Of a stretch of 64,000 nt of DNA, positions 1 through 11,846 are shown one piece after another (the stretch's first letter is position 1; the number at the start of each line of letters is the position of its first letter). Source of the DNA: Pristionchus mayeri (Eukaryota > Nematoda > Chromadorea > Rhabditida > Neodiplogasteridae); contig BTRK01000006.1 of the NCBI GenBank assembly GCA_036245805.1, positions 34,104,901 to 34,168,900 of the forward strand, given 5' to 3'. A program made the position numbers and the translations under genes. The notes beneath the pieces are model-generated. The model had not been told where the DNA came from. It saw only the letters and a list, made by a program, of their open reading frames with translations, and made no database searches.

Positions 1-797
1 GACTTGAGGAAGAAGTGGGGTCCTCGCACGAATACGTAGACGTCCTCTTCCACGTGATGTTCGTACTTGCATCTTAGAGATTATCATTCAGTGAAAGGAA
101 ATATGTTCTCTTTCGTGAGCTCTATCTATCTTCTTGAGCCCTATGAGAGACAGATACCCACCAATAGCGAAAACTTTGACATTGAGTTATGAGAAAACGG
201 CAAAACGGTGCACCTTGATGCTCTAGGGGAATTGATGGAATTCACTCACCCGTACAGACCAGTGTCCGTCATTTTCGCATTGGAGATGGTCAACTTCTGT
301 TCTGCATCATCGTGGCCAGCGAACTTGTTGATTCGCCTTGTCTGATCGTCCAGCGAAACGTCCTGAGATAGTTTATCATCGATCTATGCGGCTTTGTAGG
401 TCTAGGTTTGTGTGCAATAATATTTTTATAAATATATAAAATATCATATGTTAAATTGTTTTCGCAACTACAGATACATACAGCCAGCCAAGAAATACGA
501 TATTTACTTGCCATTAATTCAGTATTATTCGGCAGGACCCAGTGATGATCTCCTTGGAAATTTTCGCAGGTGATCTCAATGCTGTCGCCCTCGGCGATCT
601 AGAATGACAAATGAAACGACATAACAAATACAAAATATTTGTGGAATTAAATTCAGGTTATCCTTGAAATTAATTTGAGTCTGCTTACCAAGATGAAACT
701 CCTGCCATTTTCGTCTTGGTGAATCTTCACATTTGCTGTGATTTCGAATGCTGTTGAGATTCCGATGAAAGCGAAGAGGAGAAATAATAAGAAGGGA
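1..797 (-). CDS. Receptor tyrosine kinase of the PVR/VEGFR/PDGFR (nematode VER) type, N-terminal part only
   Basis: Four exons read on the minus strand: 797-689, 598-512, 362-250 and 72 to beyond position 1, phases consistent. The first encodes a hydrophobic signal peptide (PFLLFLLFAFIGISTA). The next two form an Ig domain with first cysteine EITCENF, core tryptophan HHW, and the F strand DTGLYGC spliced across an exon junction. The fourth reads EEDVYVFVRGPHFFLK, which matches the short linker after Ig domain 1 in the Kit/PDGFR/PVR receptor class. That linker is the main reason for the RTK call. The kinase domain would lie outside the window, so a secreted Ig protein is not excluded. The exon with the start codon was not found; the 797 exon follows a TTTTCAG acceptor, so an upstream exon or trans-splicing supplies the start. 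The 512 exon ends at a GC donor (GCAAGT), because the nearby GT would break the frame. Confidence 0.72.
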
Positions 798-873
798 CTG
801 AAAAGTAGAGTATTTTCGCTTTTGTTAAATTTTTAAGCTCTGTGGATCTGTTTTTTGAAAACTCTCATTTTAT

Positions 874-1258
874 CCATTAAAGAAGGAATGTCAGCAAAGT
901 TGAACTTTTGATGCTGTTATAACCATGGCCTAGCTTTTCATAACCATGAGAGATTCTGAAAATTTCAAATGCATATCTTTATTTTGAACCAAGTTATCAC
1001 TAGCTGGCAGAGTGCCAAGGGCGCTGATAGTCATTGATAGGGCAGGGACGTGCGGGAATTCAAATATCTCGACGATTTGTCAAAAGGGTGGGAATCGAAC
1101 CCGCAACCTCCCGATCACCTGGCGGCTGCTCTACCACTTAGCTATGGAAGTGATGGTTGCCTTCCTCTTAGCTCGCGCTATGATCTTTGGAGGGTTGGAT
1201 AGCTCATTACTATGACAGCGTCAAAAGTTCAACTTTGCTGACACTCCTTCTTTAATAT
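874..1258. mobile_element. Small TIR element with a tRNA-like core
   Basis: About 40 bp at 874-913 (ATTAAAGAAGGAATGTCAGC...) is repeated as its reverse complement at 1218-1258 with few mismatches. The inverted repeats enclose about 300 bp with a tRNA-like stretch on the minus strand. It has no coding capacity. It lies just upstream of the receptor kinase 5' exons. Structure suggests a nonautonomous MITE-like element; a SINE captured between inverted repeats is an alternative. Confidence 0.6.
1084..1155 (-). repeat. tRNA-like sequence (pseudo-tRNA or SINE head)
   Basis: The minus strand carries an A-box-like segment (TAGCTAAGTGGTAGAGC) and a B-box/T-arm-like segment (GGGTTCGATTCCC) at tRNA spacing, with GGT at the anticodon position. 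The acceptor ends do not pair convincingly and the anticodon stem is weak, so it is unlikely to be a working tRNA gene. It sits inside the TIR element at 874-1258. Confidence 0.45.
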
Positions 1259-2760
1259 GGTTGTCTGCTAAGAAGGGGTAGAAATTTAAGAGTACTAGGA
1301 CGAGTTTTTTTCCTATTTCTTAATGTCAGTCGTAATGTGTGAAAATGATACGTGTGATTCATTGGTCGGCTCCTTCTTCTTCTCAATTCCGTTGTAGTCA
1401 TCGCATTGTGATGGCCATCTATCGATTGATCGCACGCTTCTCGCTCTATTTCTGGAGTTGATGACTCATCGAGGAAGAAACAGATTCAAATATGGATATC
1501 GCATGGAAAGAGAGAACAACATAGGCGAAAGTGAATAGATAGACACGGACACCCGGGGATACGCGAGGGGATTCATCGGTATAATAAGAGGCTGTCGATA
1601 GTGCAGGGGATCTGTCATCTGTACCGTTGCTCTCTCCTGATCACACACTCTCTCGTCGTTTTTCTCGTCTGCACCCTCTCGTATCGCCACGATCTCTCTC
1701 CTCGCCCAAGGTCACGTTGGTCACTCGCGCCGAGTAGCCACAAACAACCCTGGGGGTTCGTGAATGGTGCGAGGGCGAGAGTGTGTTGACTGTAGAGAGA
1801 GTTCAGAGAAAGAGGTAGACGAGGGAGAGTGGGGAGATCGGAGAGAGTACCGGACATCGAGGTGAAATCCCCGAACCATTCGAGGCACAGCGCGAAAACA
1901 TTCTAGATAATAGAGACAGGCACAAGGGCACACGCATTTCATCAGAAATAATAGATGGAATAGGCCAATTTGACTGATGAAGACAGAGGTGAGGGAGGAG
2001 GACTCACTTCTGCTCTCACTTGGGAGAAACTGCCCAGAATTGAAGAAAAAGTGTGGATTCCGAAAGTGGAAGAACAAGAGGGTGTCGCCACAGGAAACTG
2101 TGAAGAAAATAAGGAGAGAGTGAAGTAATGTTTTCCTATTCTCGCTTCTCGCTCTTACTCATCGCTGATTCAGCCCCACTAACCATCCAAGGGACTTCCA
2201 ATTCGAGAGGAATTTGAGAAGTGACCACAATTTCGAAATATATCAAGTGCACATGCGAATATTTCACGAACGTCTATGACTCAGATAGAAGTGCTGAAAA
2301 ATTGAGTCCATGGATGCAAGAACGTATTTTAAAAAGGGTGTCGAGAGATGAAAAACGGGCGGATTCAGTAGGCGGTTGCGTTCACAGGTGCAAATTTATG
2401 CAAGGATAACTGCCTCAACGGAGAAGAGAAAAAAGAGGGAGTGGAGAGACAAGGGAGGGAGTCGTTGCCAAGCACATTCGAGTCAAGAGAGAGAGAGCGA
2501 GTGAAATGGGAGTCGCAGGCAGTACGATTCCCAGTGGATCAGAAAGTGAATAACCAGAGTCGAGTGATGAATCAGCATCCAAAAGCAGGAGGAGAATTAT
2601 CGAGTCACAGGAGGAAAACAGATCGATTGCGCATAAAGATAAGGACATTTCCCTCTCCCGTGAAAGACCTATTCGGACAATTTTCAGGGCGCTTTTAGTA
2701 TTGTTTTCCTGGGGACGTACGGTAACGTGTAGCTAACGAATTCAATTCAAGAACTAGCAA

Positions 2761-2842
2761 AGCATTCTGCCACTCGTAGATACACGGGATTCAAATTCAA
2801 ATTTGAATTTGAATCCCGTGTATCTACGAGTGGCAGAATGCT
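2761..2842. repeat. Perfect 82-bp palindrome
   Basis: Bases 2761-2801 are the exact reverse complement of 2802-2842, with no spacer. The centre is TTTGAATTTGAA-type sequence. It could extrude as a cruciform, or fold as a perfect hairpin if transcribed. No ORF is involved. Confidence 0.9.
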
Positions 2843-2848
2843 ACAGTG

Positions 2849-2907
2849 TATCTCCTACAGTGCCAACCAGACTCTAGAATGGAGTCTGGTTGGCACTGTA
2901 GGAGATA
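2849..2907. repeat. Perfect inverted repeat, 26-bp arms with 7-base loop
   Basis: Bases 2849-2874 are the exact reverse complement of 2882-2907, separated by seven bases. It begins seven bases after the end of the neighbouring 82-bp palindrome, so two perfect hairpins stand side by side. Confidence 0.9.
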
Positions 2908-5900
2908 AGAGGAAGTGGACCCGAGAGGGAACAGGCCCTCTTCGTCTGTTTACGGTTCTCGGTCAGGTCGAAGGATGAAGCAAATGTGTGCGAATTGCGC
3001 AATATCACAGCCGATTGGAGCCTTCCTTTGGCCTTCCTGTGGAACCGAAGAACGAGTGATCTCAGGGCAAACAATGAAGGAGAAGAGACGAGTGAAACAG
3101 AAAAAATATAATCCCTCAGAAAGAATCTGTTATCATGTGAGAGAAAGAGTAAGGTTGAAGAAATCAATGGCTTCATTGAAACACTCATTTCGCGTGAAAC
3201 TCTTATCTGAGATCTATTAAAATTTTCGAGCAAAAACTATCGAGCTCATGTGAGTTAGAAGTTTCCATGGTATAAAAGCAGAGAGAAAAATATAACTTCA
3301 GCACTGCCTCTATTGACGAGAGACTGAGATTATTAAAAAGTTCCGCGAATGAGAGACAAGATATGTGGACTCCGGAGAGTCCATCGAGCGTATACTCTCT
3401 CTCTGTAATCTTATCAAGGTTGTTATTTGTTCCATGGTCATGTTTGATACCCCGGTATCTCAAGTGACTCAGAGGCCTGCCCTCATTGCCTCTCTAAGCA
3501 CACCTACTCGTATCTCTGACCCGTGAGAGATCATTGGAAAGGGAGAGACTGTGGTCGTGTTCTACTCCCGGGGAGAGGATATCGTGTCAAGTGAGTAAGG
3601 TGAGAATGTGCGAAGAGGAATAGACGGATGGCAGACAAACAGCACCAATTCCAACGCAGATCAATCGCCTTGACAATTTGAAGCGCGGTTCTTCGAGGAT
3701 GGATTTTGTGCTAAAGATTCATAACGTGGATTCATAGCGAGAAGAACACAAATTATAAATGCAAAATTGATGAATCTAATAATTTATCTGCGCACTATCG
3801 ACTTGAACTGAAGCAATCGTTCTCATGGTTCGAAGTGGTACGGGCGTAACTGAGTACCGGTCTAAATTTGGCAAGCACATGTCAGTTCCATGACCAATCT
3901 CAAGCGAAAACTTCGAAACGGTAACTATTTTCACTGATTTATGATTGGGTTCTTATCTCTCGAAGAGGTTCTACGGGGAGAAATGCGCATCAAAAAAGGA
4001 TTCGATGGCTCTTTGATCTCAATCATCAGCGCGTTCTTTTTCTCGCGCGCCATTCTCTCACTTTTCGCCCAAAACGACACCAAGAGAAAAGATACATCAC
4101 ACAAAACGGAATTGAATCGATAAAGGAATTCTTGAGAAGGGAATCTTATCTGGCGGGAAGGGGAAAGAGACTACCTGCAGAGGAATAGTGAATGGAGAGG
4201 GGAAGAGCAGCTGGTGAAGCGTCCCCGTCATTCCCAGTGAGAGAAGAAGAGAGAGAAGGAGGAATGGAGAGGGAACAGACACGTCTGCTCCCATTACACA
4301 CTTGCGCGCAATGCCTGTGCAGATTTACAGGCAGGGGAAGAGATAGGACGGATAAAGAGGAGGAGGGAGCAATAAAGTAATCTCGTGGTCAGTGGAAAGG
4401 GCTGAATGAGAAGAGTTGAACTATCGGCCATTCGAGGGAGTTTAGAGAAGAAGAGAACCATATTTCTTGATTGGGAGGAGGGGAAAGCTGCACGTGTGGA
4501 TGAAGGGTGTGAAGCGTGAGTCAGATCGAGAAGGAGGAGAGAGTAGGGGAAAGTGAGAGAGGGTAGAGATAAGGAGAGAGTGATAGACAAGGGAGATGGA
4601 CGAGAGTGGACATTGGAGGATTGGAAGAGAACGATGGAGTGGAGAGTTCGTGTGATGGGGAAGATTAGAGGGAGGAAGGGGATGAGGGGGCGTATGACGG
4701 AGGAGTCTTATCACTCCCTCAGAGGAATGATAGAGTGAGGAGGAGAGGAATCAACTCCATCGATCGATTCTCGCTTTGCACACAGAGACACAAAAAGGAT
4801 TGGAGTGAGAAGAGAGAATCAGAGTGAGAAAGAGAATCCACGATCAAAAAAAAGAACCAAAAAAGCAAATTGGAATTCAGAAAACACAGAGTGTCATGCG
4901 GAAGAGGAAATTATTCTTGACATACACTCGGTAATGGAGAATGCTCTTAGTGAGGGGGAGATAATGACTCAGACTACTCCTCATTTTCTTCGAAAGCACA
5001 GCCGTTTTTCTACATGATGAATTATGTCTGCACTAGATAAAATGATGACTTCCATTGAATCTTAGACCAAAAATTTTTTATACGAAAAGCGATCGGCGCG
5101 AATGATGTATGAGACGGATTCATGAGAGGATATCGAGAGGATGTGAGGACAAGCTTGAGAGGGGTGGAAGGAACAATAGATGGAGGGAGGAGGAGGTCAG
5201 GCTAAAAAAGGAGACGACTCCCCCTTGTATCCCATCTGCCACATTTGGAGAGGGGTTCGGGAGGGGTCAGTTGAGATCAAGTGGAGATACAATGAGGAGA
5301 GGGAGAGGGCAGGTGATCGAGACAGACGGAGGTAATGAGGGAGGAGGAGGATAATGAATGCCGAGAGGAGTAATCAGAGAAGAATAGATAGAAGATTCAA
5401 ATGAGGCAACTAATAAAGAATAACAATTCAAAAGGGGATACTCGGTGATCCTTGCCATGGGTGTGGAGTACTGCGTGTGTTCTTGGTGAAGCCGAAGGAA
5501 GGACAAGGGGGATTCTCATCAGTCTTTATTGAGACGCGAGACGTTTCGGGCAACAGCCCATCATCAGTCGGTTAATTCACCTCAAACTTGGGATTTTAAT
5601 AACAATTATACTTTTCGATCTAATTGTGCATGATACAAAAGTTATTCTTCTGCTAGATATATAGAAAAATCAATCACTGTCAATTCAGCACCCTACGATT
5701 CGGTAGCGGGCCATAGCTCAATAATGAGCGCTCCTATCATCTTGGCAGTGATAACATATTGATCAGTAAGTATTTCCTCAACAGTTTGTGTGTTTGATCC
5801 TTATCCGACAAACGCCAAAAATAAAAGATTTAGGGTGACGGATGCTGATTAATATATTGTATTGCTCACAAAAAAATTGCGATAGGATTACTCACGATTG

Positions 5901-8635
5901 ACTTATGCTCCTTCGCATTTCGGTTTTGATTTGCCGTCGCCCCAGATTTTCAGTGCATCGAGAATAGTCAATGTGCACTAAGCAGTCCCTAGCTCAACTC
6001 GCACAATAAGCTATTTAAATCTGTTGTTCTCGATATCATTCCCATGAGTGAATAGTTCTATTTCGATGGTCATCTACTCTTCTTCCTACCGTACTTTCCT
6101 TCTAATGACCTCCTCGATCCCCGTCACTGCTCGAGTTTCTCAGCTTATCCCTTCTATTTCTGGAGAATTCTGCTCCTCTTTCATATATTTTATGAGGAAT
6201 GCTCTGCAGATCTTCCAAATGAGAGTGTGGGAGAGAACTGGAAGGATTCAATCTCGATGCACTAAATGGCAACGAACACCCTCCAAAGTCCCACTCTGAT
6301 TGCGTAGTCGGAGCCATGTTTCTTCCCTTCTCCCTTTCCCTTTTTCTTGAGAGGAAGAACGAAATTTGGACGGAGAGAATCAGGGCTTTGTGAACTTTGC
6401 AACATCCTCATGACATTCTTTAGTGTTTGCTACGCTTTGCCAGTCCTTTCATCCCTTCCTACAAGAATCATGTCAAAAACAATTTTTTTCGGCATGTTAT
6501 ATGAATCGCTTGATCATTGTCTGCGAAAATTCTCCTCCAGCGCCTCCTTCACTACCCTTCTATTGCTTATTTTACTCAAAGAAAGCATCACAAGGAAAAC
6601 GAAATGAGTGAAGAATTCAGTACGTGACACAATTCAGCGATAATGACTGGATTGTCTTCTATTTCTAGAGGTGGGCAATCCTCCATTTCAACTCAGTCTG
6701 CTCGAATGTCTCTCGATCGCATCTTCTTCGCGGTTTGTGTCGTATCAATCGTATTCTTGCTTACTGATACATAGTTTCAGTGTCTCAGTCAGAGCAGCTC
6801 AGCCAGCAAAAGATCTTCCCAATTTATTATATAAAAGAAGCCATTCACACGCTCTTTGTTTCTCTGATTCCCGTGTTTTTTTCTGTCAACAACACGTAGC
6901 CGAGTCATAGAGGAGAGGGTCGCTCTCGCTCCTTTCCGTCCCTTCTCCTTCATTGGTCGTAGACCTCCCACAGTGTCTACAGTAGACTCTTCTCATCACT
7001 CGACGTGCTCCTCTTCTTCCTTCTCCCCATTGAATAGTGGCGCTCTAGAGCGGCTGCCGGTAATCCGTTTTGTGCTTTGTGCCTCCCTCTCGCGCCCTCC
7101 GATTGTCTCCCTCGCTCCCTCTCCCATCTCCCCTCTCCCTCTCCCTCTCTATCAGACGCGTCTTGCAACATCCTGAGTGTGGCGTCGTAACGACATCGAG
7201 AAGGCCCTCACGTCACTCTCTTGTTCTTCGTTCCACTGATTTCGAAGTATTGAAATTTCTACGAGAGTCTTCTTCGAAGCACACAGTTCTTCGTATTTAC
7301 ACTTGTCTTCCTTTCTGAATAATTTGTTCTGTTCCTCTCGATCTACAGAAGGAGAATGTATTCATAGCCGTGCAATAGGATCAATCAACGTTGTGACGAT
7401 ATCAGAAAGTGGATGCCGTGAAGAGAGTGAGTGGAGGTAACGCGACCCTTCCCATCCAATTAGCGCCTAGCCCTTTTTGGCGTACTAGATAAGTGTAGGA
7501 GGGGCAAAGTCTCTCGATGGAGGGGAGACTGTGAATGGCATCGAGACAGTCTCCATTTGGTCTCTCCCTTCAATCAACTTTTCTTGAGTTTGAGACGCAA
7601 TCACGCGAGCCGTTCTCTCTCTCTCTCTTAACTCATTCATCATTGCAGCTTCCTCCGTCGAAAGCGCTGCTTTTCTTGCTATTTGTGAGTAGGAATCCCA
7701 TGGCGACTTCTACTCCAACTTCCACGGAATTATTAAGAATCTGTGCGAGTTGTCCGCAGATGTCCGACGCACGAGATTCCGTTGGTCGTCCGCTTCCCTT
7801 CTCGTCGTCGACAGACCCCCATGGTCTTCTTAGATATTCGGGTGTTCTTGGATGTCACTTTGTTTGTCTTCGATGTCTTCGTCTCTCTCTTCTTCAAGCG
7901 CGCGCGTGTGTTGCGTGTCTCCACTTATGGTGGTTATTTTGTCCCATCTTCCTTCTCTCAGATGATTGTTGCGCGCTTCTTCTCATTCCTTCCTTCCCAC
8001 CCTTTCCTCCTCCTCCTTCCCACAACTCCTTAAAGAGCTGAGGAAAGGGAAAGATAAAGTGCGTGCGAGGAGGAGGAGGAGGCACAAATGGAAGTGAGCA
8101 ATGAAAACGGCATTCGAGATAACCAGACCTCCTCTTTATTGTAGGTCCTTCCCATTATTCATTGTTCTACGGCCTTCTATCGAGAGCCGTCGGAAGAGTG
8201 CGAGATATCCTTCCTCTCGACAGCATACATCACTACAACGAATATCGTCTTTCAACTCGTGACGAATGCAGTATGTACATCGCTATCTCAAGAGGGAATA
8301 TATCAGCGGTTGCTCGTTTGATGCCACCGCTCCTTCTCGATGCTAACCCTTCTCCCCTGGTTCTTCCCCTTCTCAGTCTTCGACCAACTATTGATTTCTC
8401 TGTCCGAATCGTCTTCGGGTGTGAACTTCTGCTTCGTCGTTCTCTAGTCCTCCATCCAATTGAGTGTTTGACTCTCGGATCTCTCCTCAGAATGGCCTTC
8501 TCCTTCATTTCTAACAGGGTGTCGATTGACGCAGTTGGATCTTCTAATTGGGAAGAGGAAGAGGAGAGGGCGTGCTCATCATTTGTGTAGTCGTCTGAGA
8601 TTCTGTCATCTGTCAGCTTGATTCTCTATGACCAC

Positions 8636-8650
8636 GGGGGGGGGGGGGGG
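8636..8650. repeat. Homopolymer run of 15 G
   Basis: Uninterrupted G15 on the + strand in gene-poor DNA. The exact length is probably unreliable in any assembly. Confidence 0.9.
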
Positions 8651-9494
8651 AATGGGCATTCGATGGATTGAAATGATGGAATAACTCCCTCCGAGATTCG
8701 AAACGAGAATGGCCCACCTCCTTCTCCTGAGATCTCCTCCGAGATTCTCTCCTCCTCCTCTCTCTCTCGCCCCCTCATCGTGCCTCTCTTTGTAGCGACG
8801 TGGCTCCGTAGCCTTGTCAGAGGACTCGAGTGTTAGTCTCTTCTCCACGCCATTTCCCTTGTTTTCGAGTTGCTTCACAACGGTCTTCGACTACAGATGC
8901 GCCCATTACACTCTATTCTTCGATCTGTCGTTGATTCCCTTCTAATCTCCAGAGGACTGTAATTGGTCTGTAGTTCCCAGGAGGGGAAAGTGCCGTGATA
9001 ATCGTGATGATTATACCGTAATCTGTCTCCTCTCCCATCTGAATCTCGAATCGCAATCATCTGTAGCCTCCCATCTTCTTTCCTCGCTTGTCACGAGGAA
9101 GCGCGATAAGGACTTGATTGATGAGCCTTGCAAGGGGAACAATGGGGGGATGCCCCCCTCCCTTCCCTCCTTTTCTCCCGTAGATGCTGCCTTCACGCAT
9201 TGGAGACCAACGATGAATATGGTCGTCAAGATCACGGAAGCGCCAAATACACGTCGAAATCACGCAATTCGCAGTTCAGAGTTTCCAAGTGGAAACATCG
9301 GCATCTCACTTCCGCGCATTTTTTTCTCTCGCGCAGACAAAAGATAAATTGAAATGAAGGGAATCATCGCAATTTGTGTATCTTTTCTCGGAGTTTGTCG
9401 TCCCTACAATAGTCTCAATCACTACAATGTACAACTGTATTTACTTGTCTTACTCCCTCTCTTGGCCTCCATAATCTATCCTCCCTTTCCGATT

Positions 9495-9520
<26 letters not shown>
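9495..9520. repeat. (TC)13 microsatellite
   Basis: Uninterrupted TC dinucleotide repeat inside a broadly pyrimidine-rich segment. Confidence 0.9.
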
Positions 9521-9525
<5 letters not shown>

Positions 9526-11846
9526 GGAGCGTTTCGCGGAAAAAAGATGAATATGCCAAAATGATGGTGAAAGCTGCCGTCGCAGAATTAAATTCTCGGA
9601 AATATCGCTCTGTTTTCGTGCATTGGAAGAATAGCTTATTCGATATTATGATTTCTCAGTCCTTTGAAGAAGTTCCCCTTTTATCCGATTTTCGCGCGAT
9701 GTTCAACTTTTTTTTTGGCCCTTGTTATTCCGTTCTCGTTCCTCTTGGACGTGGAAAGGCGATTGGTTGGACGATGAGTTCACCCACTAATCGGCCTCCT
9801 CCTCTTCCTCCTTTAGTCCTTTCTGTACACAGAGTTCGTCCAGTCGCGTACTTCAGTCGCTCCATCCGATTTCTCCCTCGCTCTGCGCTCCTTCCATCAA
9901 ACGACGCCACTTATCCGCGTGCGGAAGAGAGAGAAACTCTCTCCATTCCCCACACTCTCTCCTTCTCTCTAACCATCGAGAGAGAGTGGAGTGGAGTGAA
10001 TCCGGCCATTACTCATCTACGACTGACCAGACCACGATTTGTGTGGAACAGCAAAACGAATCCATGTCTACTTCCACTGCACAGAAAGCAGTGACACCGA
10101 TTGACGACGTGTGATCAGAGTGTGGACGAGCAAGAAGTCGGATTGATGATCCCAATCAACCAATGTCCTTATTCAATCTACTGCTCATTGTTCAATCTCT
10201 CCCTTCCGAACTACTGCGTACTTCCCTCACTCTTCGTGACCTCGTCAATTCTCGGAAAAAAGAAGGCTCATTAGGACTTAAACTTGAGATCGGACAAACC
10301 GCGCGGAAAGTGACACCATCCACTGAGAATGAAGGAGATTCACTCGATCCTCAAGGAAATGCACGCCCCTCACGAGGAGGAGAAGAGGAAACTCATCGGA
10401 GTTAGAAGTAGAGTAGTATTTCGACTTCCTGATCAATCGCTTGGGTTATTCTAGTGTTCATTAAAGTGCATCATTTTCGTTCGAGACATGATAGGCTTCA
10501 GAATAGAGCACGGAAAATTTGAGTTTGTATTACCTCGAAGCGCATCCTCACCTCTCTTGCAGCAAAAATGTTGATGAGAGAATAGATTTAGATTTCTCTT
10601 CATTAAGTGCAATCCAATTTCCTAGAAGGTATTTTTTCTATCGCTGGAAACTTTTGTTGCAATCAGAGTGAAAGGCGCTCCTTCTACTCGATGGCAATCA
10701 GAGTAGTAGTCCCTCTCTCCATTCGATGACAGCTCACATCTTGGGGCTGGCCCTAATGTCTTTTGCCCTCCCCTTCGAGAATCCGAACACGGAAGGGAGT
10801 AATTGTCTTGTATCGCCAGCTATTAGGCTCTCCGCTCCACTCCCTTTGGCACTATCATTGTCTTGTTGTCTATTCCCTGACTCCCAATCCGCCTCTTTTA
10901 TCTCCCTCCCACAGCCCATTTCCAAATTTACATGCTTTTTTTTCCGTGGATGTGATGTGAAATTCGGAAAACATTTAACCCCACGCAAAGGCATCGTGCG
11001 AGTCCCTTTCTCTACAATTGTCTCCTCTCTAATAATCCGCATTGCTATTCTTCGAACGACGTGAGATTTCTGAAAGTCCACTCATTTCTCTTCCAAGTTA
11101 GTCTACTTCTTTGAACTTCCTCTTTAGTTGGGCATTTTCTCTTCTGAAACGATTTTTAGATTCTCCAAAATGTAAGTATAGCTGTCATGTACCAGTAATT
11201 TGTATCAAATGCACGAAACTTCGAAGGTTATCACTCCCCCTCTCTCCTGCCTGCATATTTCGAAAATGAAACCAAAAAGTTGGTGTGATTCCTAGAGATA
11301 CGTCACCTTTGACAACCATTTCTGATCTTCCTCTTAGATGTCCCAGTCCCGTCTACCACCTTTTTCGTGTATGATGAGTGAGTGAGGCCACGGTAGCTCT
11401 CCTTCCCCTTCATCTTGCCTCTTTCTTCCCTCAGGGGAAGCATTCCCGACACATTAGTATTACTAACAACAACACCCGAAACGAGAAGGCGATCATTGGG
11501 CGTCTGCTGTCTCATTCCCTCATTAGGAATCGACATGAGAGGCTGCGAAGGCAGACAACTTTATAACAAGCACTAATTGGGAGATACGTGTTTATCCTCC
11601 ACTCATCACTCCACACCCTCATATCACCCGATCATTCTCTTCATTTGCATCCATATCAGACTGATTCTCATGCTTTAAGTGCTCCGAACTGTTTGTTTCC
11701 TTTGTGTCGTGTGATTCCATCCCCGTATAATATCTATTTGAACAATCGAGTGATTAGTAGTATCGCATCACTGAATTGTATTCATGGTCGTCTCAGAGTA
11801 GCAATAACCATCCATCGCTGCTCATTTCTCCGAAATAGTTGTGCAG

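Larger units (their letters stand above)
1259..11836. other. Long gene-poor region with purine/pyrimidine tracts
   Basis: I found no exon chain with consistent splice phase or recognisable protein family here. The longest open frames (7535-8041, 9354-10094, 10726-11064) run through CT-rich low-complexity DNA and look fortuitous. The + strand is strongly purine-rich from about 2.0 to 5.4 kb (for example 4140-4760) and pyrimidine-rich from about 6.9 to 10.0 kb. Named sub-features are two palindromes near 2.8 kb, a possible ribozyme-like motif near 5.55 kb, a 15-base G run and a TC microsatellite. It may hold distal regulatory DNA of either flanking gene, but nothing identifiable. Confidence 0.6.

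Noticed and set aside
1084..1155. Functional tRNA gene
   Set aside because: A and B boxes are present but acceptor and anticodon stems do not pair well, so it was called tRNA-like only.
7535..8041. 168-codon open frame on the + strand
   Set aside because: CT-rich composition gives Ser/Leu/Pro/Phe-heavy translation; overlapping frames are equally open and no family is recognisable.
9354..10094. 246-codon open frame on the + strand
   Set aside because: It runs through a TC microsatellite and pyrimidine-rich DNA, has no domain, and no splice partners keep the phase.
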